Source: Mactra quadrangularis | Taxonomy: Eukaryota > Mollusca > Bivalvia > Venerida > Mactridae | Assembly (NCBI GenBank): GCA_025267735.1 | Contig: CM046303.1 | Span: 68,091,034 to 68,155,033 of the forward strand | Direction of reading: 5' to 3' | Length of the DNA stretch: 64,000 nt | Shown: piece by piece, positions 22,920 through 35,309 of the stretch | Numbering within the stretch: position 1 is the first letter of the stretch | Layout: every line of letters starts with the position of its first letter | Position numbers and translations under genes: made by a program | Notes under the pieces: generated by a model | Told to the model about the DNA's origin: nothing | The model's database searches: none | Seen by the model: the letters and a program-made list of their open reading frames with translations, nothing else

Positions 22920-23290
22920 AAGGGTTTAGTAAATGGTAATTTGCTTATAAAGGTTCTTATGTTTGGAATGATCTTCCGCAAAGTACTAGAGATATTTGAC
23001 GTTAAGGAATTTCATGGTCAAAGCTAAATAGTACCAATTATGCTCATTCTAAATTAGTTTAACATTCAATTTCACAATATTATATCATATTTTTGTACCA
23101 GCTTGTCAATAATTTAACTTGTTATTTATAATATTTATTTTTTAAAGCGGCGTTCTATGTCACTCATAACTATATCTCAAGGACCACAACGGAAATAAGA
23201 GTTATGATTTTACTTTTTTGTGTCATCCTTGATGTGTAATGTTGTTTGATATGACTATTTGGTAATGCATTCATATTAATTATTATTGTT
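22920..23290 (+). mobile_element. CR1-type LINE 3' fragment (end of ORF2 plus 3' UTR)
   Basis: FAYKGSYVWNDLPQSTRDI is encoded from 22940, matching the conserved C-terminal block of such LINE ORF2 proteins (G-x-x-x-WN-x-LP-x-x-x-R). It is followed by stops and a 3' UTR block 'tatctcaaggaccacaacgg' that recurs at about 53010. It is truncated at 5' and non-functional. Confidence 0.75.
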
Positions 23291-23299
23291 ACTTGTATG

Positions 23300-24120
23300 T
23301 TATTATTGTGACTTGTAAGTTATTATGTGTGGCATGTTGTAACACTGTATGTCAAAATGAATATACAAATGTATTTGTCTATAACCTATATATGTACATC
23401 ACAGAGCGTTCACGATAAAATAACACATATTGCATTTCAAAAACATAAAAAAATAATTTCTAAGAAATATTACGGAAGACAAAAAAACATCAAATGCTAT
23501 CATTACATAAAACATTTAGCAATTTGCTCGTTTTTATACACTACACGCATTCTTCTGATAAAATATTACTGCATGATAAGAACTCTTTATGATTTTCCAC
23601 AACATTAACGATGTAACGAGATACAATATCTCATCCTTAATTTGTTTAGCAGTAATAACTAGCATATTGGAAAAAATAAAATAAAATACAAAACATGTTC
23701 CAAATCGTGCGCAATTCCGTCAAGCCAATCAAAACATCAAAACATGCATCTTCAGATTGATTTATTGTCGCTTATATCTTTGATAAAAGTGTTGATTAAA
23801 TCAATGTATTTGTGTTTTGTGTATTTATTGTTGTCTTCGTACAGCAATTTTGATAATGCACTGCAACATGTCAATGAATATGTTAATATTGGTAGTTGTT
23901 TATGTTCTAAATGAAATAGCCTGATCCTTAGTAACCAGAAGGTAAAGGGTCGTAACAAGGGTCATTCAGTGTCCCCAAGCTTAAACTTACCATTCATGCA
24001 CATTTATTCTGCGTGATATGTTTGCTGACATAAAATAAAGAAAAAACACCACTATTCACAAAAATCAACAATTTTTGTCCCGGACTTTTATAGTTCGTAA
24101 TACGATCTTTAAACAATTCC
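23300..24120. other. No gene recognised
   Basis: The 93-codon + frame at 23327-23608 is lysine/tyrosine-rich, low in complexity and lacks any motif; it is judged a chance frame. Confidence 0.3.
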
Positions 24121-24129
24121 AATACCAAA

Positions 24130-25607
24130 TCAAAGCGCTAAAGGCACTGGAGTTGTTCGACATAGAAAACATGTTGTGCTTCGGTACCTTAATGTGTTCA
24201 AAATGTAAAAACAATATGTAGAATAAGACTTAGTTTCTTGAAACATAGACTGTAGAGCTTTCTTTGTATGAAATCTTCAAAATGGTGCTATTTGTACTTG
24301 TAAACTATACATGAAAATCCAATTTTCATTAAATTATCCCAAAAAAACGATATCCCAATGTTAAGGTAAAACTAATTTAGAAATTGATTAAAATGCATAC
24401 TCCTATAATTGCACAGGCATAATTACCATAGAGGAGTACAGGGAAATACAATTGAATGTTCATACAAATTAATTGGATATGTTACTAATATGTAACAGAA
24501 CCACCTGTATACATTCAATAGTGTCAGACACGGCGTAGAAATCTACAACTTGTATTAATATTTATTGCACTTAACTTATAATAAGTAATTATCAAGTAAT
24601 GGTAAGTGTTTTTTAATTTGCAACAGAACTTTTAACTTCAATTCATTACCATATCAGAGCCATGAGAAAAATACAACGTGGAACAATTTGACCAATAATC
24701 TTAATAATCTGTTTAATTTCCCATCCATTGATCTATATTAGAGTTCAACATAAACTAACTGGTCAGTACGATACTACGTTAAGCATCATGGGTAAAAAAG
24801 TCTAAATATCTGAAACCACGTGACAATTTTTACATGACTTTTTTGTACTGAATGATTGAAATATGTTTTTGAGATTTCGCAATATGATATTGCTATCCAT
24901 AAAAGTAATGTGCACGTTAAATAAAACTTTTATACTGTTTATTTAATGTCCATGAGAAAGTGTGTTCATCTTCTGTCAATCATGACACAGGCCTTTGAAA
25001 ACGAAATTAGGATACGCTACGGATAATACACCCATTGAGGTTTGAAAGCACTTTGTATCTATGGATAGGTATTCCTGTAGTTATTAGCCAGCATTTTTTT
25101 ACAAATGTATCATCACGATTATATCTTAAAAAAAAACAACAACATACAACGGTTTTATATTCATATATACACCGCACTACTTTCTGTGCGTTGTTGTCGT
25201 GCGATATGAGTTAAGCGTCTGAGCCAAGATATGTTTTATCGTCTATGTATAGAATGAGAGATTAATGCGTCACACCCTTTCAAATTGGGGTTCACCACAG
25301 GGAAAATTCACTGTTGTATATATTTTTTCAGTGTTTGGTTAAAAGTAATTATTACAATATTAATTATCAAAACCTTTCTCAGTAATACACATGCTTGAAG
25401 AGTTGAGTTCCTTCATGTACCTCAAAAAGTAGATTTTGTAGTAAGCTTGCTATACTAATTTATAAAAAAAATGTTTGAAAACTCTGTATATCATAGGTTT
25501 AAAGAGTTGAGCCCCGTCGTGTACCTCAAAAAGAAGAATCCGTAGTAAGGTTGCTACACCGATTTCTCAAATTGGCGTATATAGTTGTTCGACAAGCGAA
25601 CAACTAA
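24130..25607 (+). mobile_element. Unclassified hairpin-ended element, copy 2 (longest)
   Basis: Starts TCAAAGCGCTAAAGGCACTGG. Ends with the perfect stem GTTGTTCG-ACAAG-CGAACAAC (25584-25604) then CTAA. Compared with copy 1 it has about 560 bp more between 24498 and 25062. Both 3'-end ~115 bp subrepeats are present (about 25390-25460 and 25490-25575). No transposase or helicase frame is visible. It is the best copy for defining the element. Confidence 0.65.
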
Positions 25608-26504
25608 AAATCATTGAATCCATTCTATTACATAATAAAAGCAAATATCTCTACATAAACGCACAACTGTTCGTACTAATTGGTGATTTGTCTCTGCGCA
25701 GGAAATATATTGGTTTTAGCTGTCTGTAAGGAGTTTAGAAATTATTGCACCTGTCACAGAAGACGATCTACTGGAATTTATATTTATATATAGGCAGACT
25801 TTTTTAGTACCTAAGAATTTAAAGAAGCTGAATCTCGTTAGATTTATTGATTTAGGCTTATTGCCCGAAATTAAATAAAAATGTATATAAAAGTGTGATA
25901 ACAAAATGCTATGTCGGTCAATTATCCCAAAACAAATCAGTTCTTGAATCTGAAACATGCAGATGATGACTTGGAACAAAATGTTTAACGTGTGCAATGT
26001 TTTATTCTGTTACCTTAATAAAATCACGCCATGGTTATGTCACAATCTCTTAATTAGGGTTAGGCAGACATTTCATATAACATTACGTGCACTATTTCAT
26101 TAATTAAGGACAGCTATGTGACACAAGGATTAACTTAGATTAGAATATCATTACTTAGGGAATTTGATATTGATCTAAAACTAAAAAAACTAACTTTGTT
26201 ATAAACTGATTCTATTTTGCACGACATTGACATCCATTATAATTGGACAGATATGCAGAATAAGATCTAAATTAACAAAAACTTAACAATCAAAAAGGGT
26301 GTTAATACATTGATGTGTTGAAAATTCTAAAAGTACATTAGTTCAATTTTACAGTAAGAACAGTTCCTTGACTTCAACACTTTTATGTTTGGCAAAAATG
26401 TTTGAAGATATACCACTTACATTTTGTCCCTGTTCAACTGTTCGACTACGCAATCGTCCAATTAATAGTATGGCAAGACAAATACCATAATGTTTATTTC
26501 TCCA
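25608..26504. other. No gene recognised
   Basis: AT-rich DNA between element copy 2 and the start of duplication copy 2. The minus frame 25716-25997 has no recognisable domain. Confidence 0.3.
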
Positions 26505-27759
26505 GAGAATAGAAAAGATGCTAACAAACCTAACATTTTTTAAGCAATTATAGACGTGAAGGGATTTGCTAACATCTATTTTCTTCTTGTATACGAAGAA
26601 ATGAAGGATTTATAAATTACAATTTGGTTACTACAAGTAATAAAGTTAATGTGCGGTTTAAAGTTTGTCTTTACATGCTAAGCCCAATTTTTAAATGTGT
26701 GTTATAACATCTGATCATTGAAATCATCTTCAAGAAGTTTACGCTTACAGTGCCCATTTACACCTGGTGGAATTGAACAATAGTAGGTTAAATTGTTGCT
26801 CAGGGAAATAAGTAGTACCCCTTGTTGGGTTCAAGTCCGGGATTTTTCTTTCTCTTAGCGCTTAACAATTTCTCCTTTCTGGCTCATTAGTTTGTGCCTT
26901 GTTTCCAGAATAGTGTGAGAAACAAATCTCTATTACCTAATATCAATATGTGGAATTAACATTGAAATACCATCGCTATTTATAAGATGTAAATATTTAA
27001 AACGCCTTTGGTACATAAAAACAACGCAGCCAAGTCAACAAGCCTTCTTGATTGGATTTAGTTTCCGGAATGCATCAGGTTCAATGGCGATGTATATTTT
27101 CGAATGAATAATGATTTCGAAAGAATCTGTCTAGTGAAGATCTCACAAAAATTCAAATGAAGCTGGTTTAATCAAGACAGTCTCTTTAGTACATGACTTT
27201 TTCTCTGTCACTTTGGCTGTTTGTAGGAGACTATTTTAACAATTCAGACAATCAAGGGGATAAGGTTTATTGCTATCATTAACCAATTGTACGATGAAAA
27301 CCTGACATACAGTGAATAAACAGTACAGTGAAGACTGACAATTTAGTAATAGATTCTTAAGCATTGGACGATTGTTATCTTTACAAAATAGGTAGTTTTC
27401 TATGTATTTCCCATAAGTTGACGTCACGACATTTATGTGTGATAGTTTTATTTTAGAAGATATTTAATTATGTATGCCCATTGTTATAGAAAACCGGTCT
27501 ATTTTATGACTAGATTGGCAAAAAGACATAACATGGTTTCGTGTTAAAAACATATTCTTATAAAACATTTTTTTCATAACATGGATACAAGTTTCGCTTG
27601 AAGATGTTCTGTCGATAATCTTCGACTGATAGATCTAATAGTAAATTACAATCTGTAAGTAACAATTAATATCGAAACTGTAATATTCGTATGGGAAGAA
27701 AATTGTGCAGGTAAAATAATGGACAACACACAAATAAAGTTTCTATAATCTATTAATCT

Positions 27760-27806
27760 GTTTGTTTGTTTGTTTGTTTTTGTTGTGTTTAACGCCGTAA
27801 CATTAC
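27760..27806 (-). mobile_element. 47-bp SINE tail with 13-bp TSD
   Basis: AATCTATTAATCT (27747-27759) and AATCTATTCATCT (27807-27819, one mismatch) flank 'gtttgtttg...gtttaacgccgtaacatt', the SINE 3' end on the minus strand. It is a second ultra-short 5' truncation, like 22571-22629. Confidence 0.8.
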
Positions 27807-29608
27807 AATCTATTCATCTAAAGATTTAACATGTGCTCTCTAATACTATCTTATACTCACTTTGATTCCAAGTCCCTGTGCTATATTGACTGCTTATCGG
27901 ACCCGGGTTAGTACTCGTATAAATACAACAAATATGTTATTGATTGGGTTTTATATAAATAGCTATCTATTTTCTTGGGGTAATAATTAGACGTATACTC
28001 AGAAGTAAACTGTTCAAAAATTAGGTATTAATTTTCTCATTATTATACAAAATACTTTTATGGATTCACAAATCTTAGATAAGTAATTGCCACTTACTAA
28101 TTTTATACTTGAATGGCACAGTTAGTCTTCAGCTTAATTAACTTTGTGAAAAATGTAACCTACTAAATTTTCTTGACTTTGCAAAGTCTACACGTGTCAA
28201 TAGATTCAATAATTAATTGTTTTAAGTTTAGAGTTTAAGAATAAGAATTTTTTATGAGCAGGCTTATCAGTATGCATTTTACCAGTGTTTTGAATTGTAT
28301 CTACTAATCTTTATCAGAAATCTGAAAACTTACGAGAAACACCTATAGTAATAATATTCAGATCTTCAACACAGCCAAATAGCAAAGATAAAAAATATAT
28401 ATTACATGTTAATGCTATAAAGGACATCTCAAAAAATGCGAAAACAAGAACCTAAGGAAAGTTTGCATTTTTACGGACAGTGGAGATCTCGCTCGTGTCT
28501 ATAAAAAATCATAGACTATAGGGAACGTAGTGCTAATAATGCAACGTAAAGATTTGCACTTAAATTTACGACTTATTTGACTGACGCACTTCAGAACGAC
28601 ACTATTACATGCAATTAATGAAAACCATATGTTTTAATCCGACGAGATTGCACCGAATGTATACATTTGTTCTACGAGTCAAATATTACCGCGATGTGAG
28701 TAACTTGGCAATCAACTTTAATTCAGTGGTTATCCAGATTCATTATCTGATAACCTCTATGTATGAGAATGCATTAACAGATGGTTAACTTTGCCTGGGC
28801 GTTCTTCATTTTACAAATTAAAAGGAAAACGTTCTAATCAAAATGTAAGCGATTTTAAACAGACTTTGCAGTTTGTTAGTTACAGAAAGTCGGTGTTCAC
28901 AAGTTGAATTTCCCTTGAGTCGTGTGTGTTGATTTTAGTGTTGATTGTATTTGACATTCAAATATATCATCAAAATAATCTCTATTATTGCGTAGGGTTG
29001 AAGTCATAAAATAGAAATATGTCTACTTAACCAATCAGAAAGGAAGGAATACAAGCCTTTTTATCATATCCTTAGCATACCCTTTAATGGATCGTGACAT
29101 TTTCATTTTCTTGAAAGACGAGACATTAGCTTTCCTCATAAAATATTAAAATAAGTTCAGAGTGAAACTATTGTTTCTGAAATAGATTATTTTGGTTATT
29201 TGGTTTGCAAAAGTAATACAGTCGACGAACGAACGACCATTTGATCAGACTAAAATCTCTTTAAACGGCTTGTTTCAGACAAAATACTTTTTTTTAAAAA
29301 CTCACAATACAATCCGTCTTTTGAAATGTTACTCACCAGATCTTCATAACCGTGGTTGCCTGAGGTAAGATGAATGTTTAATGATGTATTACCCTCCGCC
29401 TGACCAGCTGATTAATTATTTGTACAAATTTATTCTAGTTGTCTTAAATTCTAATTATCTCACTCGTTTGTTTTTGATTGTGTTGGAAGTTTGTGAATGT
29501 ATTTTTGTTGTTCTTGATATGCTTTCAGTCACCTTTTTCAAAGTTGTACGCTAACGTCTGGTGTACTTATAAAATACTTATTATAAACTTAGTTTCCTTC
29601 ATTTAAAC

Positions 29609-29922
29609 GCCACCCGGCTAGCTCAGTTGGTAGCACCCAAGTCTACTGATTAGGGGGTCGTGGGTTCGATTCCCGGGCGGGGCATACTTTCGTGGAGCTT
29701 GGTCACGAAATTATTTCTATATCCATTCTCCCTCCTACCAATGATTTTTAATCATGTTGGACAGTTGTCAGTCACTGACGAAAGTATGTGCTTAGTTGTT
29801 GGTTAACAGCTAAATCCAGAGATTTAACCTTTCCAGGATGAGTGAGTAGGTTGACTGACCGCCGTTATATGACTTATACAATGTGTTGCTGTGGCGTTAA
29901 ACCCAAAAGACGAACAAACAAA
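29609..29922 (+). mobile_element. tRNA-derived SINE (GCCACCCGG head)
   Basis: The head GCCACCCGGCTAGCTCAGTT and B box gggttcgattcccgggcgg are intact. The tail ends 'gtggcgttaaacccaaaagacgaacaaacaaa'. Copy 1 of the segmental duplication lacks it (near 18095). 'agtttcct' on both sides may be part of an imperfect TSD. Confidence 0.9.
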
Positions 29923-30583
29923 AGTTTCCTACAATTGTGCAAATATTTGGAATCTAATACTTCTTACTCAGTGATATACAATCTCATTTGATACAATTTG
30001 TGTCTCATAAATAAGAAAGCAAATTTTCCATAAACTGACTTATGGATAATACATTGAAATAAACATGCTTTCATACGGAAAGTAAAAACGTTGTTTAATA
30101 CTGACTTCTGAATTACTTTCCAGAACTCAGACTATATAAACATACAACAACGATTAGTGATCAGGAACGTTTCAATTTGCCTACAATAAATTAAAGCAAA
30201 AACTCGATGAACTAAACTATATTAGATCTGAATGTACTATTGTTATTTGTCACATTTTCAACAAGGAAGCATTATAAACAAACTTATTTATAACAAATTT
30301 ATATTGCAACACTGGGAGGATCTCTTAACAAGTATTTGTTAACTTCGGAACTGTTTTAATGCACTATTTGTCAGATGTTCCCCATGCAATACTAAAATTT
30401 GTATTAAGTATTTGTTTATGCGCCTACATATTATGTTTGCACTTTATATTTAGTGCATAGATTAAACCAAACAGAAATAAATAGTAAAATTGGGAAATAG
30501 ACAACGTAAATAATAGTTTTACATGAGACAATAAAATTTCTATCAATCTTTTAACCAAACAGTACTTTTAAATACAAGTTTAT

Positions 30584-30869
30584 TTTTTTAATTGGATTTA
30601 ACGCCGTATCAACACATTTTATGTCATACTACGGCGTCCGGCGCACCTAACTTAGCTTTCCTGGACCCTTGTCTAAAACCAGTATTCACCTACCCTTCAA
30701 CAAGGCCTGAAACTTCTCTATATTATCTAATCAATGAAGGAAAATCGACATGATAGTCTTATTTTCATGGAAGGGTATAACCTCCCCGGATGGGATTCGA
30801 ACCCGTACCCCCCTCAGGACACGAAATTCCGAATCCCGGCGCGCTACCAACTGCGCTATCGACCCGGGT
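30584..30869 (-). mobile_element. tRNA-derived SINE with TSD
   Basis: 'tacaagttta' is repeated at 30573-30582 and 30870-30879. Read on minus, it starts with the GGGTCGATAGCGCAG head, the same subfamily as 16035-16324. It is absent from duplication copy 1. Confidence 0.9.
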
Positions 30870-31849
30870 TACAAGTTTATTCAATAAATAAATACGATTT
30901 AGTGCAATAGAAGCTTTCTACAGGTCGTCCACGTAAACATTGCGTATGTAAACAAAGCCAGTTTCATTACACACCAATATTTAGGGGTGAATTATTTTTA
31001 CAATTTTACAGTTTAATTAGTTTACACTTATTTTACAAACATAACATTGTATAAAATTTACAATGTGCGTACACACGATTTAAAATAATGTTACACATAA
31101 AAATGGCCTGTTCAAATCAGTTAAATGCTGTTCATGCATTAGCTTATTCACTTATTTAGTGGGTAAGTCCATTGTTTAAAGTACAAAAACACGCATGACC
31201 TAGAATACGACCTGTACTTTGTTTGTGGCTTTCAGTCCAAACAAACATATCTACCGCCGACTCTAAACAATGTAGTGATTTCGCAAGTAGTTTCGTCAGT
31301 ATATAATTTGCAATTCAAATATAATTTTGCAATAATTCTTAATTTCCTTTCTAACGCCTGAGAACCAAAGTTTTTCTTACGTGGAGTCAATCGCCGATAA
31401 GTACGACAAGTTGCGCTTCTGAGTAGTGAGGTTTCCATCTGTAGAATCGTATCAATGATTCTTCCTACAATAATAGGTTTAAAGAATAATATATTCGGGG
31501 AGTAAAACATCAAGTCAGAGTTAGCAATTTGAATGGAACCTAAACAAATTGTTGGTTTGTTATGTGAGCATACAGGTAAAATAGATCAAATTTACCCTAA
31601 TGGTAACTTTAATCCTAGGGCCACTGGATAAATTGGGATACATGAGGAGTATGCAGCATGATGATAAAATCATAAGTATATTTTTCACTTCCACGTCGCT
31701 ATTTCATAAATGATATTTGATAAGCAATATGTGTATGGTATAACGTGACCAAGTATTCTAATGCAAGTTTTTTAATAATTTACATGAGTCATTCTTTTAA
31801 CATTCTCAATAGAAAACCGAACAACTCCTTATCTGCAATAAACTATTAT

Positions 31850-32042
31850 TGTCGCGGAGAACGCGATTTTTATTGTATTTTTATTTTGATTGATTGAGCG
31901 CTCCAGTGTGCACGTGCTACATGTTAACATTTAGTGCTCCGGTACGCACGCCTGTCATATTATTTTGTTATTTCAGTGCTCCGGTACGCACACTTGTCTT
32001 TATCATGTTATTTTAGTGCTCCGGTGCGCACGTTTGTTTTAC
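31850..32042 (+). repeat. Inverted partial LTR (U3 start) closing the BEL element
   Basis: It matches the reverse complement of the outer 195 bp of the LTR at 34188-34382, with two T-run indels and three substitutions. It joins the gag-protease frame abruptly at about 32042, so the last residues of that frame are translated from inverted LTR. Confidence 0.9.
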
Positions 32043-33654
32043 TTATATATGTCCTATGTGATCCTGAATCAAGCAGTAGTCGAACTTGTTCAGTCAAAGG
32101 AGAGTTACTTCCCTTTACTTCAGTGACAGCGGTTTGCATTGATACAGTGTCTCCACAAGATAAGAGACCTATTTCTTCTGAGGTGTCATCACATATTTCC
32201 TCACAAAGTTTAGCATTCTCTGTATATGGAAGTTTCATGAATTTATAATCACATAGGCTTCTATGGTGAACATTTGACTTTTTACAATAAACACATAACT
32301 TGGACCCTTTACAATCCTTTGACATATGACCACGCTTTAGACATTTAAAACAACAACCTCTCAATTGTTTCTTTCTATCTTGGATATTGGAGTATTTATT
32401 ACACTGGTCACTCCAATGAGCACCATCACAATATCTACATTTTATTGGCAGTCGAGAAGTTGGCGAACTACTTTCGGCTGCGACTAAGGTTCCGATTGCA
32501 TCTTGGTATGATGGCACTTCCGGTTTGGCGGATGATCTTGAAGACTGGCTAGTCTTACTTTCTGATGTTTCAGTTACTTTAATTTTTTCCGAGTTTTCCT
32601 TGGATTCAATAAATTGACGTAAACAATGACGCAATATTTCTATTGACCATTTATTTTCGACTCCTTTCATTAATTCTAGCTGAAAGAGAACTTCACTTGG
32701 CAATTTACTTCTAATCATTGATATGAACACATGTTGATCAACGCTCTCGCCCATTGATTCAAGACTGCGTAGATGACGTTCTACAGTATCCAAGAAAATT
32801 CTTAAAGAAACGTTAGTGTTCTTAGGTGATATCATGTTGAGCAAACCTTTATAATGAACATCGATAATATCTTGAATATTTCCGAATCTCTCTTTCAACA
32901 ATTTAATTGCTACATCATAATTTTTGCTCGACAACGACAGACCGTCAATCGTTCTCTTGGCTTCCCCACTTAATTTACTTTTCAAATAATTGAACTTATC
33001 AACGGAAGAGATTTTTGCATTCTTATGTACAGCATTTTCGAAGGAGTCCCAAAACTCAAGCCAGCGTAAGCGGTCACCACTAAAAGACGTTAGATCTAAT
33101 TTGGGCAGTTTAACGGACTCGACAGATACACGGGTAGAATCACGATGACTCAGTAAGAATTCTCGTTGTAATTCCATGTATGATTCACTCCTTTCGTCTT
33201 GATGTTTGAAGAACTCTTGTTGCATCTTCATCTGATAGTCACACATATTTTCAAAAGCCCGAACACTGAATTCTGACTCGAATACACTTTTTTCAGATTT
33301 AGATAAAGACTCTAATTCATAGATTTCATCATATGAAATCTGAAGTTTACTGGCCACCGACAAGGCCTGCTCGGTGATAACAGAATCTTCATCCAGTACT
33401 TTTTCCGTGAGATCATTATCTGAATCTCCCAAAGCCGAGGCTAATTTTTCAGACTGAGAATCAAGCTTTTCAACATACGTATTAATTTTCAACTTACACT
33501 CGTTGACTTCCTTGAGAAGATTTTTTCTTTCACTTGTATCTATATCTTGTTGACAGGATTCTAACAATCTCTTTCCTATTTGTATTTCTCTATCAAGGGT
33601 GTTGTAGAACCTGGTTCGCACACTCTTGATATACTTCAAATTTGATTGAGCCAT
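32043..33654 (-). CDS. gag: BEL/Pao gag with start of protease, truncated
   Basis: The open frame is 548 codons (32008-33654); about 537 are genuine element sequence and the rest read into inverted LTR. Residues about 30-175 are coiled-coil rich. Residues about 183-330 match the DUF1759 gag core (LPKLDL...FSGD...WLEFWDSFE). There are Cys/His knuckles at 406-418, 435-448 (CFKCLKRGHMSKDC) and 454-468. The aspartic protease motif LLLDSGSH is at 526-533. Gag packages element RNA and the protease matures it. The frame is intact, but reverse transcriptase, RNase H and integrase are absent, so it depends on other copies. ATG 33652-33654 is chosen because it follows the primer-binding site leader. 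Confidence 0.9.
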
Positions 33655-33745
33655 TGTAGGCTTTCAGAACAGAATTTCACAAAATCTAGACGTAAATCCA
33701 AATTCCACGTTTAAATACGAAACACTCACTTTTTAGCGAAATCCT

Positions 33746-33764
33746 GTCCCGGGTTCCGGCGCCA
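33746..33764 (-). other. Primer-binding site of the BEL element
   Basis: On the minus strand, TGGCGCCGGAACCCGGGAC lies a few bases inside the LTR end (...CCACACA). TGGCGCC-type sites complementary to a tRNA 3' end prime minus-strand DNA synthesis in LTR elements. The tRNA identity cannot be settled here. Confidence 0.7.
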
Positions 33765-33771
33765 ATTTTTC

Positions 33772-34382
33772 TGTGTGGTGGAGTTCTATAAGATGGTTCC
33801 CTGGTTGTACACCACACAGGAAAGGAATATTTATTAAGATAGAAAAACACTGATTAAATCCACATTATTTATTATTTAAACACTATTATTTAATATAATT
33901 CGAGAAACTAAAATCCAAATGAATAAAACATAAAATCCACGATAATTAAACAAAAACGACTATGGTGGCGACTGGCAACTGGCAACCTTGGGCCTAGGCA
34001 GCTAGCCTATATATAGGGAGGCATCCCGCCAAAATATTAGTTGCTCATGAATATAGTCAAACTCGTGCATACCGGAGCACCATTTCATGGGTACAACAAA
34101 CCATTTCGTGGCCCGGAGCACTAAACAAATACATATAAAATAAAGTACAAAATACACGTGCACACCGGAGCACTAACACAACAAAATGTAAAACAAACGT
34201 GCGCACCGGAGCACTAAAATAACATGATAAAGACAAGTGTGCGTACCGGAGCACTGAAATAACATAATAATATGACAGGCGTGCGTACCGGAGCACTAAA
34301 TGTTAATATGTAGCACGTGCACACTGGAGCACTCAATCAATCAAAATAAAAAATACAATAAAAAATCGCGTTCTCCGCGACA
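33772..34382 (-). repeat. BEL/Pao 5' LTR (~611 bp) with minisatellite
   Basis: It runs TGTCGCGG...CACACA in element orientation. The U3 half holds about seven degenerate copies of 'agtgctccggtgcgcacg' spaced about 40 bp apart, which could be enhancer repeats. An AATAAA-like tail region lies near the inner end. Confidence 0.85.
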
Positions 34383-34730
34383 ATTATGTACTCTCAACAC
34401 GAGGCTAATGACTTCATGTAAACTAGACATGATGTGAAACATGACACGACTCTTCATGGCTCTAGGGACGCTTCATTGTCGGGTCATCTGTGTCAATGAA
34501 CGCTTATAAATTCTTGAATAAAATATGACAAGAATGTCTGACACTTGTACAAAACTTAAGTAGGATTATTACTTCAGGGAAAACCAACATAATCAATTAA
34601 AAAGTTCTACGAACATGCGTGTCTACAAAGCCAGTGATTATATCACACAAGTTTTCTGAGTAGCATTTTCTTATCAATCATCATTATTTGAATATGGAAT
34701 GTATCATTTAACAATGAATTTACATTTCTT

Positions 34731-35300
34731 ACTATACAAGCTTTTTGTTTTACATACAAGCATGTTCATAGCTCATTGGTTTTATTAACTTTTTAGTATT
34801 TTGATTTCAATATTCGCGTATTTTAAGATACATTTATTAAATCAATCGGGGCTGCTGCACGTTATCGGTACGTAGTAATTAACCTGAAGTTATTAGCCGT
34901 TGCTAACACATGATTTTTAGCAAGGATTTGATTGATTAAGGTAGTTAGTCGTAGTAAATTCGTAGTATACAAAAAACAGCTGATTTTAAACCTCGTAGTA
35001 CACCTCGTGTACCACTTCAGCCAATTCAGGACAATGCATTTCATGAAAACAGTTTTGACCTGTTTGAATAGAAAGGTAAGTGATTTTATTTTAATTTCAT
35101 GATATTTTCTGTCTTTTATTGGGGGATGCCGCTCCCGTAACCCCACCTTTTTACGGTCACCGTCAGTACCGACTCAATGAAGAATGGCAACGCGATATTT
35201 GTTTGCATTATTGCTAAGTTAGCACATTCGCGCATTTGCAAAATGACTCATGCGCAGTAGGCGCGTACCGGTAAATTGCATTCTAGCCAATCGGATCTCT
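34731..35300. other. No gene recognised
   Basis: The 94-codon minus frame 34862-35146 has no recognisable domain. A GC-richer patch at 35120-35290 has no repeat partner in the window. Confidence 0.3.
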
Positions 35301-35309
35301 TCTGTACTC

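Larger units (their letters stand above)
31850..34382 (-). mobile_element. Rearranged BEL/Pao LTR retrotransposon with two U3 ends
   Basis: The insertion is bounded by ATTAT target duplications (31845-31849 and 34383-34387). The paralogous site near 20435-20450 is empty. The right side is a normal 5' LTR (33772-34382) and leader on the minus strand. The left side is not the 3' LTR but a 193-bp inverted copy of the LTR start. Both outer ends therefore begin TGTCGCGGAGAACGCG. Pol is missing. The inverted copies differ at only about five positions. The 5-bp TSD shows that this structure was inserted as one unit by integrase. Confidence 0.9.
26505..34700 (+). repeat. Direct segmental duplication, copy 2
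   Basis: Collinear partner of 15425-20740, lengthened by three post-duplication insertions: SINEs at 29609-29922 and 30584-30869, and the BEL/Pao element at 31850-34382. Flanking homology resumes exactly after each insertion. Confidence 0.9.

Noticed and set aside
29609..29690. Possible tRNA gene
   Set aside because: The A and B boxes are present, but the tRNA-like part continues into a SINE body and tail and the copy is absent from the paralogous segment, so it is a SINE head. The same applies at 16035, 30869, 37673 and 53151.
31934..32248. 104-codon + strand ORF
   Set aside because: It spans inverted LTR minisatellite and the antisense of gag-protease; it has no independent support.
34057..34296. 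79-codon minus ORF rich in LRYARL units
   Set aside because: Translation of the LTR minisatellite, not a gene.
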